From the NCBI RefSeq assembly GCF_024297185.1, contig NZ_JANCTD010000009.1, positions 1 to 64,000 of the forward strand: a stretch of DNA of 64,000 nt, read 5' to 3'. This DNA comes from Lewinella sp. JB7 (GTDB taxonomy: Bacteria > Bacteroidota > Bacteroidia > Chitinophagales > Saprospiraceae). The position numbers and the translations under genes were made by a program. The notes under the pieces were generated by a model. That model made no database searches and was not told where the DNA came from. It saw nothing but the letters and a program-made list of their open reading frames with translations. Position 1 is the stretch's first letter. Each line of letters starts with the position of its first letter. Below are positions 18,667-26,766 of this stretch, in pieces.

Positions 18667-19818
18667 CTATCCCTGCGCCTCGATGGTTAGCAGATCCTGT
18701 GCCCGTGACGCCCGCTCCCGCGCTTCGGCGACGGTATCGCCCAGGGCGGTCAGGTGGCCCATTTTACGGAAGGGTCTTGTCTCGGCCTTGCCGTAGAGGT
18801 GAGGATATACTTCGGGGATGGCGAGTACGTCCGTCCAGCCGGCGTAGTGAGTGGGACCGGTGTGGCCGGCTTCTCCCAGCAGGTTGATCATGGCGGCGGG
18901 GCGCAGGAGCCGGGGGTCTCCGAGCGGCAAACCGAGGATGGCCCGCAGGTGCTGGGCGTACTGGCTCGTCGCGCAGGCTTCAATCGTGTGGTGACCGCTG
19001 TTGTGGGGCCGGGGGGCCACCTCGTTTACCAGCAGTCGTCCGTCCTTGGTCAGGAACAATTCTACGGCCAGCAGGCCGACGATCTCCATCTGTTGCACCA
19101 CGTCCACGGCCAGTTTGGTAGCCCGGCCGTCCGTATCGCCATCGAGGGCGGCGGGGCAGACCACGAACTCCACCAAGTTGGCGGTCGGGTGAAACTCCAT
19201 CTCCACGGTGTCGAAGACCTTCACTTCCCCGGTAGAGGAGCGGGCGACGATCACCGCTAATTCTTTATCGATGTCGGCGAGTTGCTCGATGAGGCAGGGT
19301 CCGTCGAGCAGTTCATCCTCCACGTTCTCCCGGTAGCGAATGATGCTGACCCCCTGACCGTCGTAGCCCCCGGTGCGGGACTTTTGTACGAAGGGGGGCT
19401 TTAAATCGCCCGAGGTCACCGCCCGGATCACCTCCTCCTTACCGCCGAACAGCTGGAAGTCAGTGGTGGGAATACCGTGGTCGGCGTAAAACTGCTTCTG
19501 CAGTCCCTTATCCTTGATGAGATCGACGAGGGCGGGTTGGGGGTAGACTTTGACGCCCGTTCGCTCCAGTTCGTGGAGGGCACGGGTATCGATGTGCTCG
19601 ATCTCGATGGTTACTACGTCGAGGCCGCGGGCGAAGGCCATCACGTCGTCGTAGTCCCGGAAATTACCCCGTTGAAATACGGTGGCGTAGGGCGCGGCCG
19701 GATAGTCGGTTGACTGGTCAAGTACGTATACGGGCAGGTGCCAGTCGGCCGCGGCCTGGCAGAGCATCTTGCCCAGTTGGCCGCCGCCCAGGATGCCGAG
19801 TTTGGGGAATTTGGACAT
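18667..19818 (-). CDS. purK: 5-(carboxyamino)imidazole ribonucleotide synthase
   Basis: A 383-residue ATP-grasp enzyme that carboxylates AIR to N5-CAIR with ATP and bicarbonate in purine biosynthesis. Visible marks are the N-terminal LGILGGGQLGKMLCQAA, the ATP-grasp block FVQKSRTGGYDGQGV, LIEQLADIDKELAVIVARS, and the metal and substrate region LLVNEVAPRPHNSGHHTIEA. Length is normal for the family. The purE partner is not in the window. A TACCTTCG box lies four bases upstream of the ATG (19823-19830), suggesting a very short leader. The gene converges with ogt. Confidence 0.95.
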   Translation of the reverse strand: MSKFPKLGILGGGQLGKMLCQAAADWHLPVYVLDQSTDYPAAPYATVFQRGNFRDYDDVMAFARGLDVVTIEIEHIDTRALHELERTGVKVYPQPALVDLIKDKGLQKQFYADHGIPTTDFQLFGGKEEVIRAVTSGDLKPPFVQKSRTGGYDGQGVSIIRYRENVEDELLDGPCLIEQLADIDKELAVIVARSSTGEVKVFDTVEMEFHPTANLVEFVVCPAALDGDTDGRATKLAVDVVQQMEIVGLLAVELFLTKDGRLLVNEVAPRPHNSGHHTIEACATSQYAQHLRAILGLPLGDPRLLRPAAMINLLGEAGHTGPTHYAGWTDVLAIPEVYPHLYGKAETRPFRKMGHLTALGDTVAEARERASRAQDLLTIEAQG

Positions 19819-19822
19819 GGGG

Positions 19823-19830
19823 CGAAGGTA
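19823..19830 (-). promoter_or_regulatory. TACCTTCG -7-like box at purK start
   Basis: On the minus strand TACCTTCG lies four bases from the purK ATG. It is one base off TAnnTTTG. The same box with the same four-base gap precedes the flippase-like gene (42164-42171, ATG 42176). If real, transcription would start at or next to the start codon. Confidence 0.35.
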
Positions 19831-19831
19831 A

Positions 19832-19898
19832 TACCCCTAGCCGTTAGCCGTTGGACGGTTTAAAACCGTCCAACGGCTAACGGCTAACGGCTAGGGGT
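19832..19898. repeat. Palindromic repeat with CCGTTGGACGGTTT core, copy 1
   Basis: A near-perfect inverted repeat of about 66 bp. The left arm is CCCCTAGCCGTTAG then CCGTTGGACGGTTT; the right arm is AAAACCGTCCAACGG followed by two CTAACGG heptamers and CTAGGGG. The right arm has one extra heptamer. It lies between the end of the pyrophosphatase gene and the start of purK, both on -, and could fold into a strong hairpin ending hppA transcripts. A second copy with CCGTTAC heptamers is at 44595-44669. Confidence 0.9.
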
Positions 19899-19905
19899 AA
19901 TAGAA

Positions 19906-22167
19906 TTACAACAGCGGAGCGATCACCAGGGCGACCACGCTCATCAATTTCAGCAGGATATTGAGGGAGGGGCCCGACGTATCCTTGAAGGGGTCGCCGA
20001 CGGTATCTCCGACGACGGCCGCCTTGTGGGGCTCCGAACCCTTGTAGTACAGGGTTCCCTGTACGGAAGCGCCTTCCTCGAACATCTTCTTGGCGTTGTC
20101 CCAGGCACCCCCGGCGTTGGACTGGAAGATAGCCATCATGACCCCCGCGGAGGTGACGCCGGCCAGCAGACCTCCCAGCATCTCGGCACCGACGTCGGCT
20201 CCGAACAGACGGGGCGCGAAGCCGACGATCACGGGAGTAAGGACGGCGATGAGGCCGGGAGCTACCATCTCCCGGATCGAAGCGGCGGTGGAGATCTCCA
20301 CGCATTTGGCGTAGTCGGCCTTACCGTCGGCGGCGTCGAAGGTGGCCTTATCGGCGGGGCTCCACAGTTTCTCGTCGTGGCCCGCGCGCTTCATCACTTC
20401 GAGAGCGGCCTTGAGTTCGGGGATCTCGTGGAACTGCCGGCGTACTTCCTGGATCATGTCGTTGGCGGCGCGACCTACGGCTTCCATGGAGAAGGCACTG
20501 AACAGGAAGGGCAGCATGGCGCCCAGGAACAGGCCGGCCATAACGTAGGGGTTGGCGATGTCGATGGTCGTAATACCGGCCGTCTGCATAAAGGCCGCGA
20601 AGAGGGCCAGGGCGGTGAGGGCGGCGGAACCGATGGCGAATCCCTTACCGATGGCGGCGGTCGTATTGCCCACCGCATCGAGCTTATCGGTCCGTTCACG
20701 TACGGCGGGCTCCAGGGCGGCCATCTCGGCGATGCCGCCGGCGTTGTCGGAGATCGGTCCGTAAGCGTCGACCGCCAGCTGAATGCCCGTGTTCGACAGC
20801 ATGCCCACGGCCGCAATGGCAATACCGTAGAGGCCGGCAAAGTAGTAAGCACCAATGATGGCGGTGGCCAGGATCAGAATCGGCACGGCGGTGGAGCGCA
20901 TACCCACGGCCAGACCGGCAATAATGTTGGTCGCCGACCCGGTGAGGGACTGGTCCACGATGCCCTGTACCGGCTTGGTACCCGTACCGGTGTAGTATTC
21001 GGTGATGTAGCCGATGCCGAGGCCCGCGAGCAGGCCCAGGATGATGGCGTAGAACACGCCCATGGAAGTATACGTGAAGATGACTTCGTTACCCTTAGCG
21101 TCGACCAGTTGCTTGCCGAGGCCGTCGAAGCTGATCGTCCACTCCGCGGGGAGCATCGTGGTCACGGCGAAAAACGTCAGGACCAGCATGATGGCCGCCG
21201 CGATCAGTTCGCCCGTGTTCAGGGCTTTCTGGGGGTCGCCGCCCTCCTTTACGCGTACGAAGAAGGTGCCGATGATGGAAGCCACAATACCAATACCCGC
21301 GACTACGAGGGGAAGCAACACGGCATTCAGCCCGCCAATTTCGCTCGTCGAGAATTGCGGCAGGGTGATGAAGGCGGCACCGATTACCATGGTACCGATG
21401 ATGGAACCGACGTAGGATTCGAAGAGGTCGGCGCCCATACCGGCGACGTCACCCACATTGTCACCCACATTGTCGGCGATGGTCGCCGGGTTGAGGGGGT
21501 GATCTTCGGGAATGCCGGCTTCTACCTTACCGACCAGGTCGGCACCGACGTCGGCGGCCTTCGTATAGATGCCACCGCCCACGCGGGCGAAGAGGGCTAT
21601 GGAAGACGCCCCGAAGCTGAAGCCCGTAAGTACGGTGATGACCCGTACGATGGCAAACTGCGCCTCGACGGTGCCGGCTACCGTGTTCTCCGGTACGAAC
21701 ATCCCCTGGAAAAGGAGAAAAAGCGAACCCAGACCGAGGAGTCCCAGACCGACCACGCCGAGTCCCATGACCGAACCGCCCGCGAAGGCGACGCCGAGGG
21801 CCTTACCCAGGCTCTCCCGGGCGGCGTTGGTGGTGCGTACGTTGGCCTTGGTGGCTACCCGCATGCCGATGAACCCGGCCAGGGCGGAACAGACCGCGCC
21901 GAGAATAAAACTCACCCCGATCATGTAGCTGGACGTAGCGGCGTCGGCGGTGAACATCAGGATAGCGGCCACGACCACGACGAAGATGGCCAGTACGCGG
22001 TACTCGGCCCGCAGGAAAGCCATGGCACCGTCGGCAATGTTTTGTCCGATCCGGACCATGCGCTCGTTGCCCGGGTCCTGCTTACTGACCCAGCTGTACC
22101 GAATAGCCATGAAAATGAGGGCCAGGATACCCAGTACGGGTACTGCCGTAAGTATAGTTGAAACCAT
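19906..22167 (-). CDS. hppA: Membrane-bound cation-translocating pyrophosphatase
   Basis: A 753-residue integral membrane pyrophosphatase with about 16 segments that couples pyrophosphate hydrolysis to Na+ and/or H+ pumping. Hallmarks are [20 protein letters not shown], the [20 protein letters not shown] block, and the C-terminal [17 protein letters not shown]. In the [16 protein letters not shown] segment the position that is Lys in K+-independent enzymes is Ala, so this is a K+-dependent type, the class that includes Na+ pumps; the pumped ion is inference. The ATG at 22167 ([20 protein letters not shown]) puts the first helix at the N-terminus and is preferred over 22224. Confidence 0.93.
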   Translation of the reverse strand: MVSTILTAVPVLGILALIFMAIRYSWVSKQDPGNERMVRIGQNIADGAMAFLRAEYRVLAIFVVVVAAILMFTADAATSSYMIGVSFILGAVCSALAGFIGMRVATKANVRTTNAARESLGKALGVAFAGGSVMGLGVVGLGLLGLGSLFLLFQGMFVPENTVAGTVEAQFAIVRVITVLTGFSFGASSIALFARVGGGIYTKAADVGADLVGKVEAGIPEDHPLNPATIADNVGDNVGDVAGMGADLFESYVGSIIGTMVIGAAFITLPQFSTSEIGGLNAVLLPLVVAGIGIVASIIGTFFVRVKEGGDPQKALNTGELIAAAIMLVLTFFAVTTMLPAEWTISFDGLGKQLVDAKGNEVIFTYTSMGVFYAIILGLLAGLGIGYITEYYTGTGTKPVQGIVDQSLTGSATNIIAGLAVGMRSTAVPILILATAIIGAYYFAGLYGIAIAAVGMLSNTGIQLAVDAYGPISDNAGGIAEMAALEPAVRERTDKLDAVGNTTAAIGKGFAIGSAALTALALFAAFMQTAGITTIDIANPYVMAGLFLGAMLPFLFSAFSMEAVGRAANDMIQEVRRQFHEIPELKAALEVMKRAGHDEKLWSPADKATFDAADGKADYAKCVEISTAASIREMVAPGLIAVLTPVIVGFAPRLFGADVGAEMLGGLLAGVTSAGVMMAIFQSNAGGAWDNAKKMFEEGASVQGTLYYKGSEPHKAAVVGDTVGDPFKDTSGPSLNILLKLMSVVALVIAPLL

Positions 22168-22313
22168 AAAAGTTTGGAGATTAACTTGTTGTTGAAGAAA
22201 GAAGGTTTCTGTCTCCGATGACAAGCGATCTAGATGGCCGCAGGGGGAAGATCAAATGGGCTAACCCTACGCTTCAAAAGTTCGATGATCGAAATGTGGC
22301 GCCAAAATAGCGA

Positions 22314-22322
22314 TTATCCACA
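22314..22322 (+). promoter_or_regulatory. Isolated perfect DnaA box
   Basis: TTATCCACA lies in the 163-bp gap between hppA and the first PhoD-like gene. It matches the DnaA consensus exactly, but stands alone. Confidence 0.35.
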
Positions 22323-22330
22323 CACTTTTC

Positions 22331-24409
22331 CTATTGCCCCGCCCGTCGCACAAAGGGTTGCACGATCCGACCGCCCGGCCCGGTGATTTCCAGAAAATAG
22401 GTTCCGGCCGGAATATTTCCGACCGACAAGTCAAAGGTGTACAGTCCCGGCGACTGCCGCTCGGTCCGCGGCCGACCGATGGCCCGGCCCGCCGCGTCCA
22501 GCAGTTGTAGCCGCATCTCGCCGCCGCGCGTCAGGCCGTACTGTACGTACAGATGCGCACCGGCGGGGTTGGGATATACGGACAGGAGCCGCAGCCCGCC
22601 GACCGACCCGACAGCCGTAGACAGTTGCGGCGGATCGGCGGGAGCCGGGGCATCCTGCCGCTGTTTCCGCGCCGCGGGAGCGGTGGCCGGTTGCAGCCGG
22701 TGGGTACCCCGGTCGTCGACCAGTCCCGCATCGAAGTGTTCGGGATCCCCCTCCCGCAGGATATCGCTATAGTAATAGTCGGCCTGTACCCGCTCGGGGG
22801 TCACGTCGAGCAGGAAGTAGCCGTGACTCATCAGGTCGACGTACTTCATGTGGGGGTTGGGGTTCCCCAAATCAACACCCGGGACGGGAACGAGCGGACG
22901 GTTGATCTGCGCGGAAAGCTGGGCGGCCTCCGCGCGACCGATGGTCTCGTCGAAATTGGCCGACGTAATACTCGGCGTCAGGAATTCTACGGCTACGGCG
23001 CCCTCCCCGCTCGCTGCATCGTAACCGTCATTGGGCCGGTACCGGGGAATGCTGTCGTAGCCCATCACGCTGGTAAAGGAGATATCGACCGGCGACTTGG
23101 TCACCTCGTAAGCTACGCTGGCGTGAAAACTGCCGGTGAGGATAACCACGTCGGCAATCTTTTCGGATGCCAGGAAGTCGATCATCTCCGCCCGCTCGGC
23201 CGGGTAGCCGGCCCAGGTGTCCAAAAACAGGCTCTCCGTATCGTTGTAGGACCGGTCCATGGCCACGCCCGCCCATCCGATGTTGAAGGGGGAGAACATG
23301 ACCTGCTGGCCGATGATCTTCCAGCGGGCGGTGGACTGGCGGAGCTGTTCCTTCAGCCAGGCCTTCTGGGGCGGGCCGAGTAGGGTGCGATCACTGGCGT
23401 ACAGCGCCGGACTGACCGAATTGTATATCTGCTGATCGCGGGCCTCGATGCGGGTGTCGAGCATGATCAGATCGACCAGGTTTCCGTACCGGATACTGCG
23501 GTAAATGCGTTTGCCGCCGGGATCGCGGATCGGTAACCACTCGAAGTAGGCTTGTTTGGCCGCCGCCTTGCGCGCCTGCCAGCTCCCTTCGTTCGGCTGG
23601 TGGCCGTGCGCACCGTCGCGGTAGCTGTTGTTGGCGTACTCGTGGTCGTCCCAGACGGTGATCAGGGGGTGCTGTTGGTGCACGCGCAAGGACTGGGGAT
23701 CCAGACGGTAGGTGCTGTAACGGGCCCGGTACTCGAAGAGGGTGACGACCTCAATGGCCGGGTCCACGGGCCGCTCGTTGATGATGGAATCTCCGTCCAC
23801 GCCCGGGTTAGCGGATTCGTAAATGTAGTCGCCCAGATGCAGGATCGCATCGAGATCGTTTCGATCAGCGAGATGGCCGTAGGCGTTGAAGTACCCGGCC
23901 TGGTAATTGCTGCAACTGACCACCCCGAATCTCAGGTGATTGACGGCACTGCCCGCGGGCGTGGTCTTCGTACGTCCCGTGAGGGAATGCGCCTCCAGCG
24001 CCGTAAACCCGTAGTAGTAAGTTGTACCCGGCGCGAGTCCGGTGACGTCGACTTTCACGGTGTAATCACGTTCCGCGGAGGTCGCAAAGGTGCCGGAGCG
24101 TACCACCTGCTTGAGCGCGGCATCGGTCGCAACGACCCACTCCACGTCAATGCTTTCCCCGTTCAGTGTTTCTGGAGTGACCCGTGTCCAGATGATCACG
24201 CGGTCGTCTAGGGGATCGCCCGAGGCCACCCCGTGGTAAAAGGGCTTCAGTCGCTCCTGCAATACGTCGACTTCGTCAAGGTCCGAGGGGCGGCTGTTGC
24301 GGTAGAGTACGGAGCCGTACTCAAAATCAGGGTTCCCTTCTTGTGCGCGTAGGGGCGCTACCGTACCCAGCACGTAAAAACAGCACAGGAGAAGGATATG
24401 TGTTTTCAT
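22331..24409 (-). CDS. PhoD-like alkaline phosphatase with T9SS sorting domain
   Basis: A 692-residue secreted metallophosphatase of the alkaline phosphatase D family. Signal peptide at about 1-22 (LGTVAPLRAQ); N-terminal Ig-like PhoD domain with YHGVASGDPLDDRVIIWTRV; metallophosphatase core with FGVVSCSNYQAGYFNAYGHL, LHLGDYIYE, TVWDDHEYANNSY and LTGSFHASVAYEV, which supply metal ligands. After a Pro/Ala-rich linker (APAPADPP) the last 85 residues, from LSVYPNPAGAHLYVQ to the end, are a type A C-terminal domain for type IX secretion. It probably releases phosphate from organic esters at the cell surface. A second paralogue follows upstream. Confidence 0.92.
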   Translation of the reverse strand: MKTHILLLCCFYVLGTVAPLRAQEGNPDFEYGSVLYRNSRPSDLDEVDVLQERLKPFYHGVASGDPLDDRVIIWTRVTPETLNGESIDVEWVVATDAALKQVVRSGTFATSAERDYTVKVDVTGLAPGTTYYYGFTALEAHSLTGRTKTTPAGSAVNHLRFGVVSCSNYQAGYFNAYGHLADRNDLDAILHLGDYIYESANPGVDGDSIINERPVDPAIEVVTLFEYRARYSTYRLDPQSLRVHQQHPLITVWDDHEYANNSYRDGAHGHQPNEGSWQARKAAAKQAYFEWLPIRDPGGKRIYRSIRYGNLVDLIMLDTRIEARDQQIYNSVSPALYASDRTLLGPPQKAWLKEQLRQSTARWKIIGQQVMFSPFNIGWAGVAMDRSYNDTESLFLDTWAGYPAERAEMIDFLASEKIADVVILTGSFHASVAYEVTKSPVDISFTSVMGYDSIPRYRPNDGYDAASGEGAVAVEFLTPSITSANFDETIGRAEAAQLSAQINRPLVPVPGVDLGNPNPHMKYVDLMSHGYFLLDVTPERVQADYYYSDILREGDPEHFDAGLVDDRGTHRLQPATAPAARKQRQDAPAPADPPQLSTAVGSVGGLRLLSVYPNPAGAHLYVQYGLTRGGEMRLQLLDAAGRAIGRPRTERQSPGLYTFDLSVGNIPAGTYFLEITGPGGRIVQPFVRRAGQ

Positions 24410-24473
24410 ACGTTCGGTATCGGTAAGGGGGAGCGGGTCCTCCGGAGGGCAAAATACGTCGCTTCCGGTCGGG

Positions 24474-26507
24474 TCATCGCTTAATCAGCGGTTGTACGCT
24501 GCTGCCCCCCGCGGAACGAATACGCACGTAGTACGTACCGGCCGGATATTCGTGCAGCCGCACCGCCAGCCCGTATACGCCGGCGATCTGATCGAGTTGC
24601 CGGAGCGTCCGCAGCTTTCTCCCCGCGGCATCGAGCAGGGTGATCTCCACCCGCCCGCTCCTGCGCAGGGCATACTGGAGTTGGGCTTCCGCGCCGACCG
24701 GGTTTGGCGACAGCGACAGTACGGTCACTTCGTCGGGATCGGTCACCGCGGTGGTCGTACCGGGCGGGTCGGCGGGGGCCGGTGCATCGGACCGGGACTT
24801 TGCAGCGGCGGGAGCGACTGCTGACTGCAGCCGGTGGGTGCCGCTGTCACTAAAGTACCCGGCGGCGAAGGATTCCTCGTTGCTCGGTTGCAGGATTGGC
24901 CCGTAGAAGTAGTCGGCCTGCACGCCCGTGGGTCGCACGTCGAGCACGTAGTAGCCGTGCTGCGTCAGGTCGGCGTACTTCAGGTGAGGATTGGGGTTTC
25001 CCGGCTCGAGCGTATCCACGCGGGGCAGGGGTTGGTTGACTCGCGCCTGTAGCGCCAGCGCGATGGGCAGAGAAACGTTCTCGTCAAAGTTGGCCGCCGA
25101 AATACTTGGGGTAGCGAATTCCACGGCCACCGCGCCGCTGCCGGTAGCGGGATCATAGTCGGTAGCCCCGTACACCGGCACCCGCTGGCCGTCCACTTCC
25201 CGAAAGGACAAAGCGACCGGCGGATCGGCCACCTCGAAGGCGAGGCTGACGTGAAAGTCTCCCGTAAGCAGGACGACGTTTTCGATCGGCTCGTTTTCAA
25301 TAAACTGAGTGATTTGGGTCCGCTCCGCCGGATAGCCGTCCCAGATGTCGAGAAATCCGCTTTCCACGAATTCGTAGGGTTGTCCTACCAGGGCTCCGCT
25401 CCAGCCTACGTTGAATTCGGAGAAGATCACCTGGTTACCGATCAGTTTCCAGCGGGCGGTGGAGGTCCGCAGTTGGTCCAGTAACCAAGCCTTCTGGGCG
25501 GCTCCGAGCATGGTACGATCTTCGGCGTAGAGGGCCGGATCGGTGACGTCGTCCAGCTGGCGGTCGCGGCCCTCCAGGCGGGTATCGAGCATGACCAGGT
25601 CGGCGATGTCGCCGTAGGATATCTTGCGGTAGATACTGCGGTTGCCGGTATCCCGGATCGGCATCCACTCGAAGTAGGCCCGCCGGGAGCGGTCCTTACG
25701 GTCTTCCCAACTGCCTTCGCTTCCGGATTGGTGATTGCTGGCACCACCGGCATAACTGTCGTTAGCGGATTCGTGGTCGTCCCACACCGCGATGATGGGA
25801 TGCTGCTGGTGCAGGCGGCGCAGATCGGGGTCGAGGCGGTAAGTCCCGTAGCGGGTACGGTAGTCGAACAGGCTCACGATCTCCCGGTCGGGGGCTACGG
25901 TGCGGTCATCCCATACCTCCGCGTTGCCGTACACGAAATTGGCGTACTCGTAGATGTAGTCGCCCAGATGAATCACGGCGTCCAGGTCGTTGCGTTCCGC
26001 TAGGCGGGCGTAAGCGTTGAAGTAGCCGGCCTGGTAGTTGCTGCAGCTTACGACCCCGAAGCGAAGATGGTCGGAAGTAGAACCGGTGGGCGTAGTCTTC
26101 GTGCGGCCCGTCAGGGAGGGGCGTCCGAGCGCGCGAAATCCGTAGTAGTAGGTGGTGCCGGCGGCCAGTCCGTCCACGTCGACCTTCACCGTGTAGTCGA
26201 GGTCGGCGTCGGTAGTAACGGTGCCTTCCCGTACGACTTGTTCCAGTTGGGGATCGGTGGCCATGGTCCAGGCCACTTCCAGGGGTTGGTTTCCGAGGCT
26301 GTCGGGGGTCACGCGGGTCCAGATGATCACGCGGTCCGCCAGGGGATCACCCGAGGCTACGCCGTGGTAAAAAGGATAGAGGGCTTCGTCCACCCCCTCT
26401 ACCGCGGCGCCCCCCAGTTGGCGGTCGTGGGTATAAATCGTTTGGGCGGGTGCGCGGGAGCCGAGTAGAATACCGAGCAGCAAACCAACGTACACCGGGA
26501 GCCGCAT
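24474..26507 (-). CDS. PhoD-like alkaline phosphatase with T9SS sorting domain, paralogue
   Basis: A 677-residue tandem paralogue of the gene at 22331-24409, collinear over its whole length: signal peptide MRLPVYVGLLLGILLGSRAPAQ, YHGVASGDPLADRVIIWTRV, FGVVSCSNYQAGYFNAYARL, IHLGDYIYEYANFVYGN, AVWDDHESANDSYAGG, LTGDFHVSLAFEV, then the linker APAPADPP and a T9SS type A domain (LSLSPNPVGAEAQLQYALRR). In the metal-ligand block it has HES where the first has HEY. The ATG at 26507 is preferred to 26585 because it begins the signal peptide. The 64-bp spacing suggests one transcription unit with this gene first. Confidence 0.92.
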   Translation of the reverse strand: MRLPVYVGLLLGILLGSRAPAQTIYTHDRQLGGAAVEGVDEALYPFYHGVASGDPLADRVIIWTRVTPDSLGNQPLEVAWTMATDPQLEQVVREGTVTTDADLDYTVKVDVDGLAAGTTYYYGFRALGRPSLTGRTKTTPTGSTSDHLRFGVVSCSNYQAGYFNAYARLAERNDLDAVIHLGDYIYEYANFVYGNAEVWDDRTVAPDREIVSLFDYRTRYGTYRLDPDLRRLHQQHPIIAVWDDHESANDSYAGGASNHQSGSEGSWEDRKDRSRRAYFEWMPIRDTGNRSIYRKISYGDIADLVMLDTRLEGRDRQLDDVTDPALYAEDRTMLGAAQKAWLLDQLRTSTARWKLIGNQVIFSEFNVGWSGALVGQPYEFVESGFLDIWDGYPAERTQITQFIENEPIENVVLLTGDFHVSLAFEVADPPVALSFREVDGQRVPVYGATDYDPATGSGAVAVEFATPSISAANFDENVSLPIALALQARVNQPLPRVDTLEPGNPNPHLKYADLTQHGYYVLDVRPTGVQADYFYGPILQPSNEESFAAGYFSDSGTHRLQSAVAPAAAKSRSDAPAPADPPGTTTAVTDPDEVTVLSLSPNPVGAEAQLQYALRRSGRVEITLLDAAGRKLRTLRQLDQIAGVYGLAVRLHEYPAGTYYVRIRSAGGSSVQPLIKR

Positions 26508-26579
26508 AGAATAAGAGTTTATGTTCCCCGAAAAGGTACGGCTTCTCGGTCGGGACTCGTCGGGGACGTCGACCGACCC

Positions 26580-26610
26580 TTGCAAAATTACCGGGCCCCG
26601 CCTATATTTG
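26580..26610 (+). promoter_or_regulatory. Promoter of the methionine operon
   Basis: TATATTTG at 26603-26610 is a perfect TAnnTTTG -7 box, with TTG at 26580-26582 twenty bases upstream as a -33 element. Transcription would begin near 26616, about 28 nt before the riboswitch. Confidence 0.7.
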
Positions 26611-26643
26611 CCGCCCGATACGCTTCGCGAGCGCGCGAAGATT

Positions 26644-26756
26644 TTTTATAACGAAGGGTGGAGAGATCAGGCTCTGTGAAACCCTGGCAACCACTTTCCC
26701 GATGGCTCGGGAAAAAAGGTGCCAAAGCCTGTCCCGCTGTGCGGGAGACTATAAAA
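26644..26756 (+). ncRNA. SAM-I (S-box) riboswitch
   Basis: P1 is formed by TTTTATA (26644-26650) and TATAAAA (26750-26756), a perfect seven-base pairing. Between them lie the S-box core elements GGGTGGAGAGA, CTGTGAAACCCTGGCAACC and AAGGTGCCAAAGCCTG, the variable CCCGATGGCTCGGG hairpin and a CCCGCTGTGCGGG P4 hairpin. The aptamer ends ten bases before the start codon at 26767 with no room for a terminator, so control at the level of translation initiation, or of P1 sequestering the start region, is more likely than termination. The downstream genes are methionine biosynthetic, as expected for this class. Confidence 0.92.
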
Positions 26757-26766
26757 CCACCGTAAT

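Noticed and set aside
20026..22161. 711-residue frame on + strand
   Set aside because: Mirror of the pyrophosphatase gene; Gly, Asp and His-rich composition typical of antisense frames, no domain.
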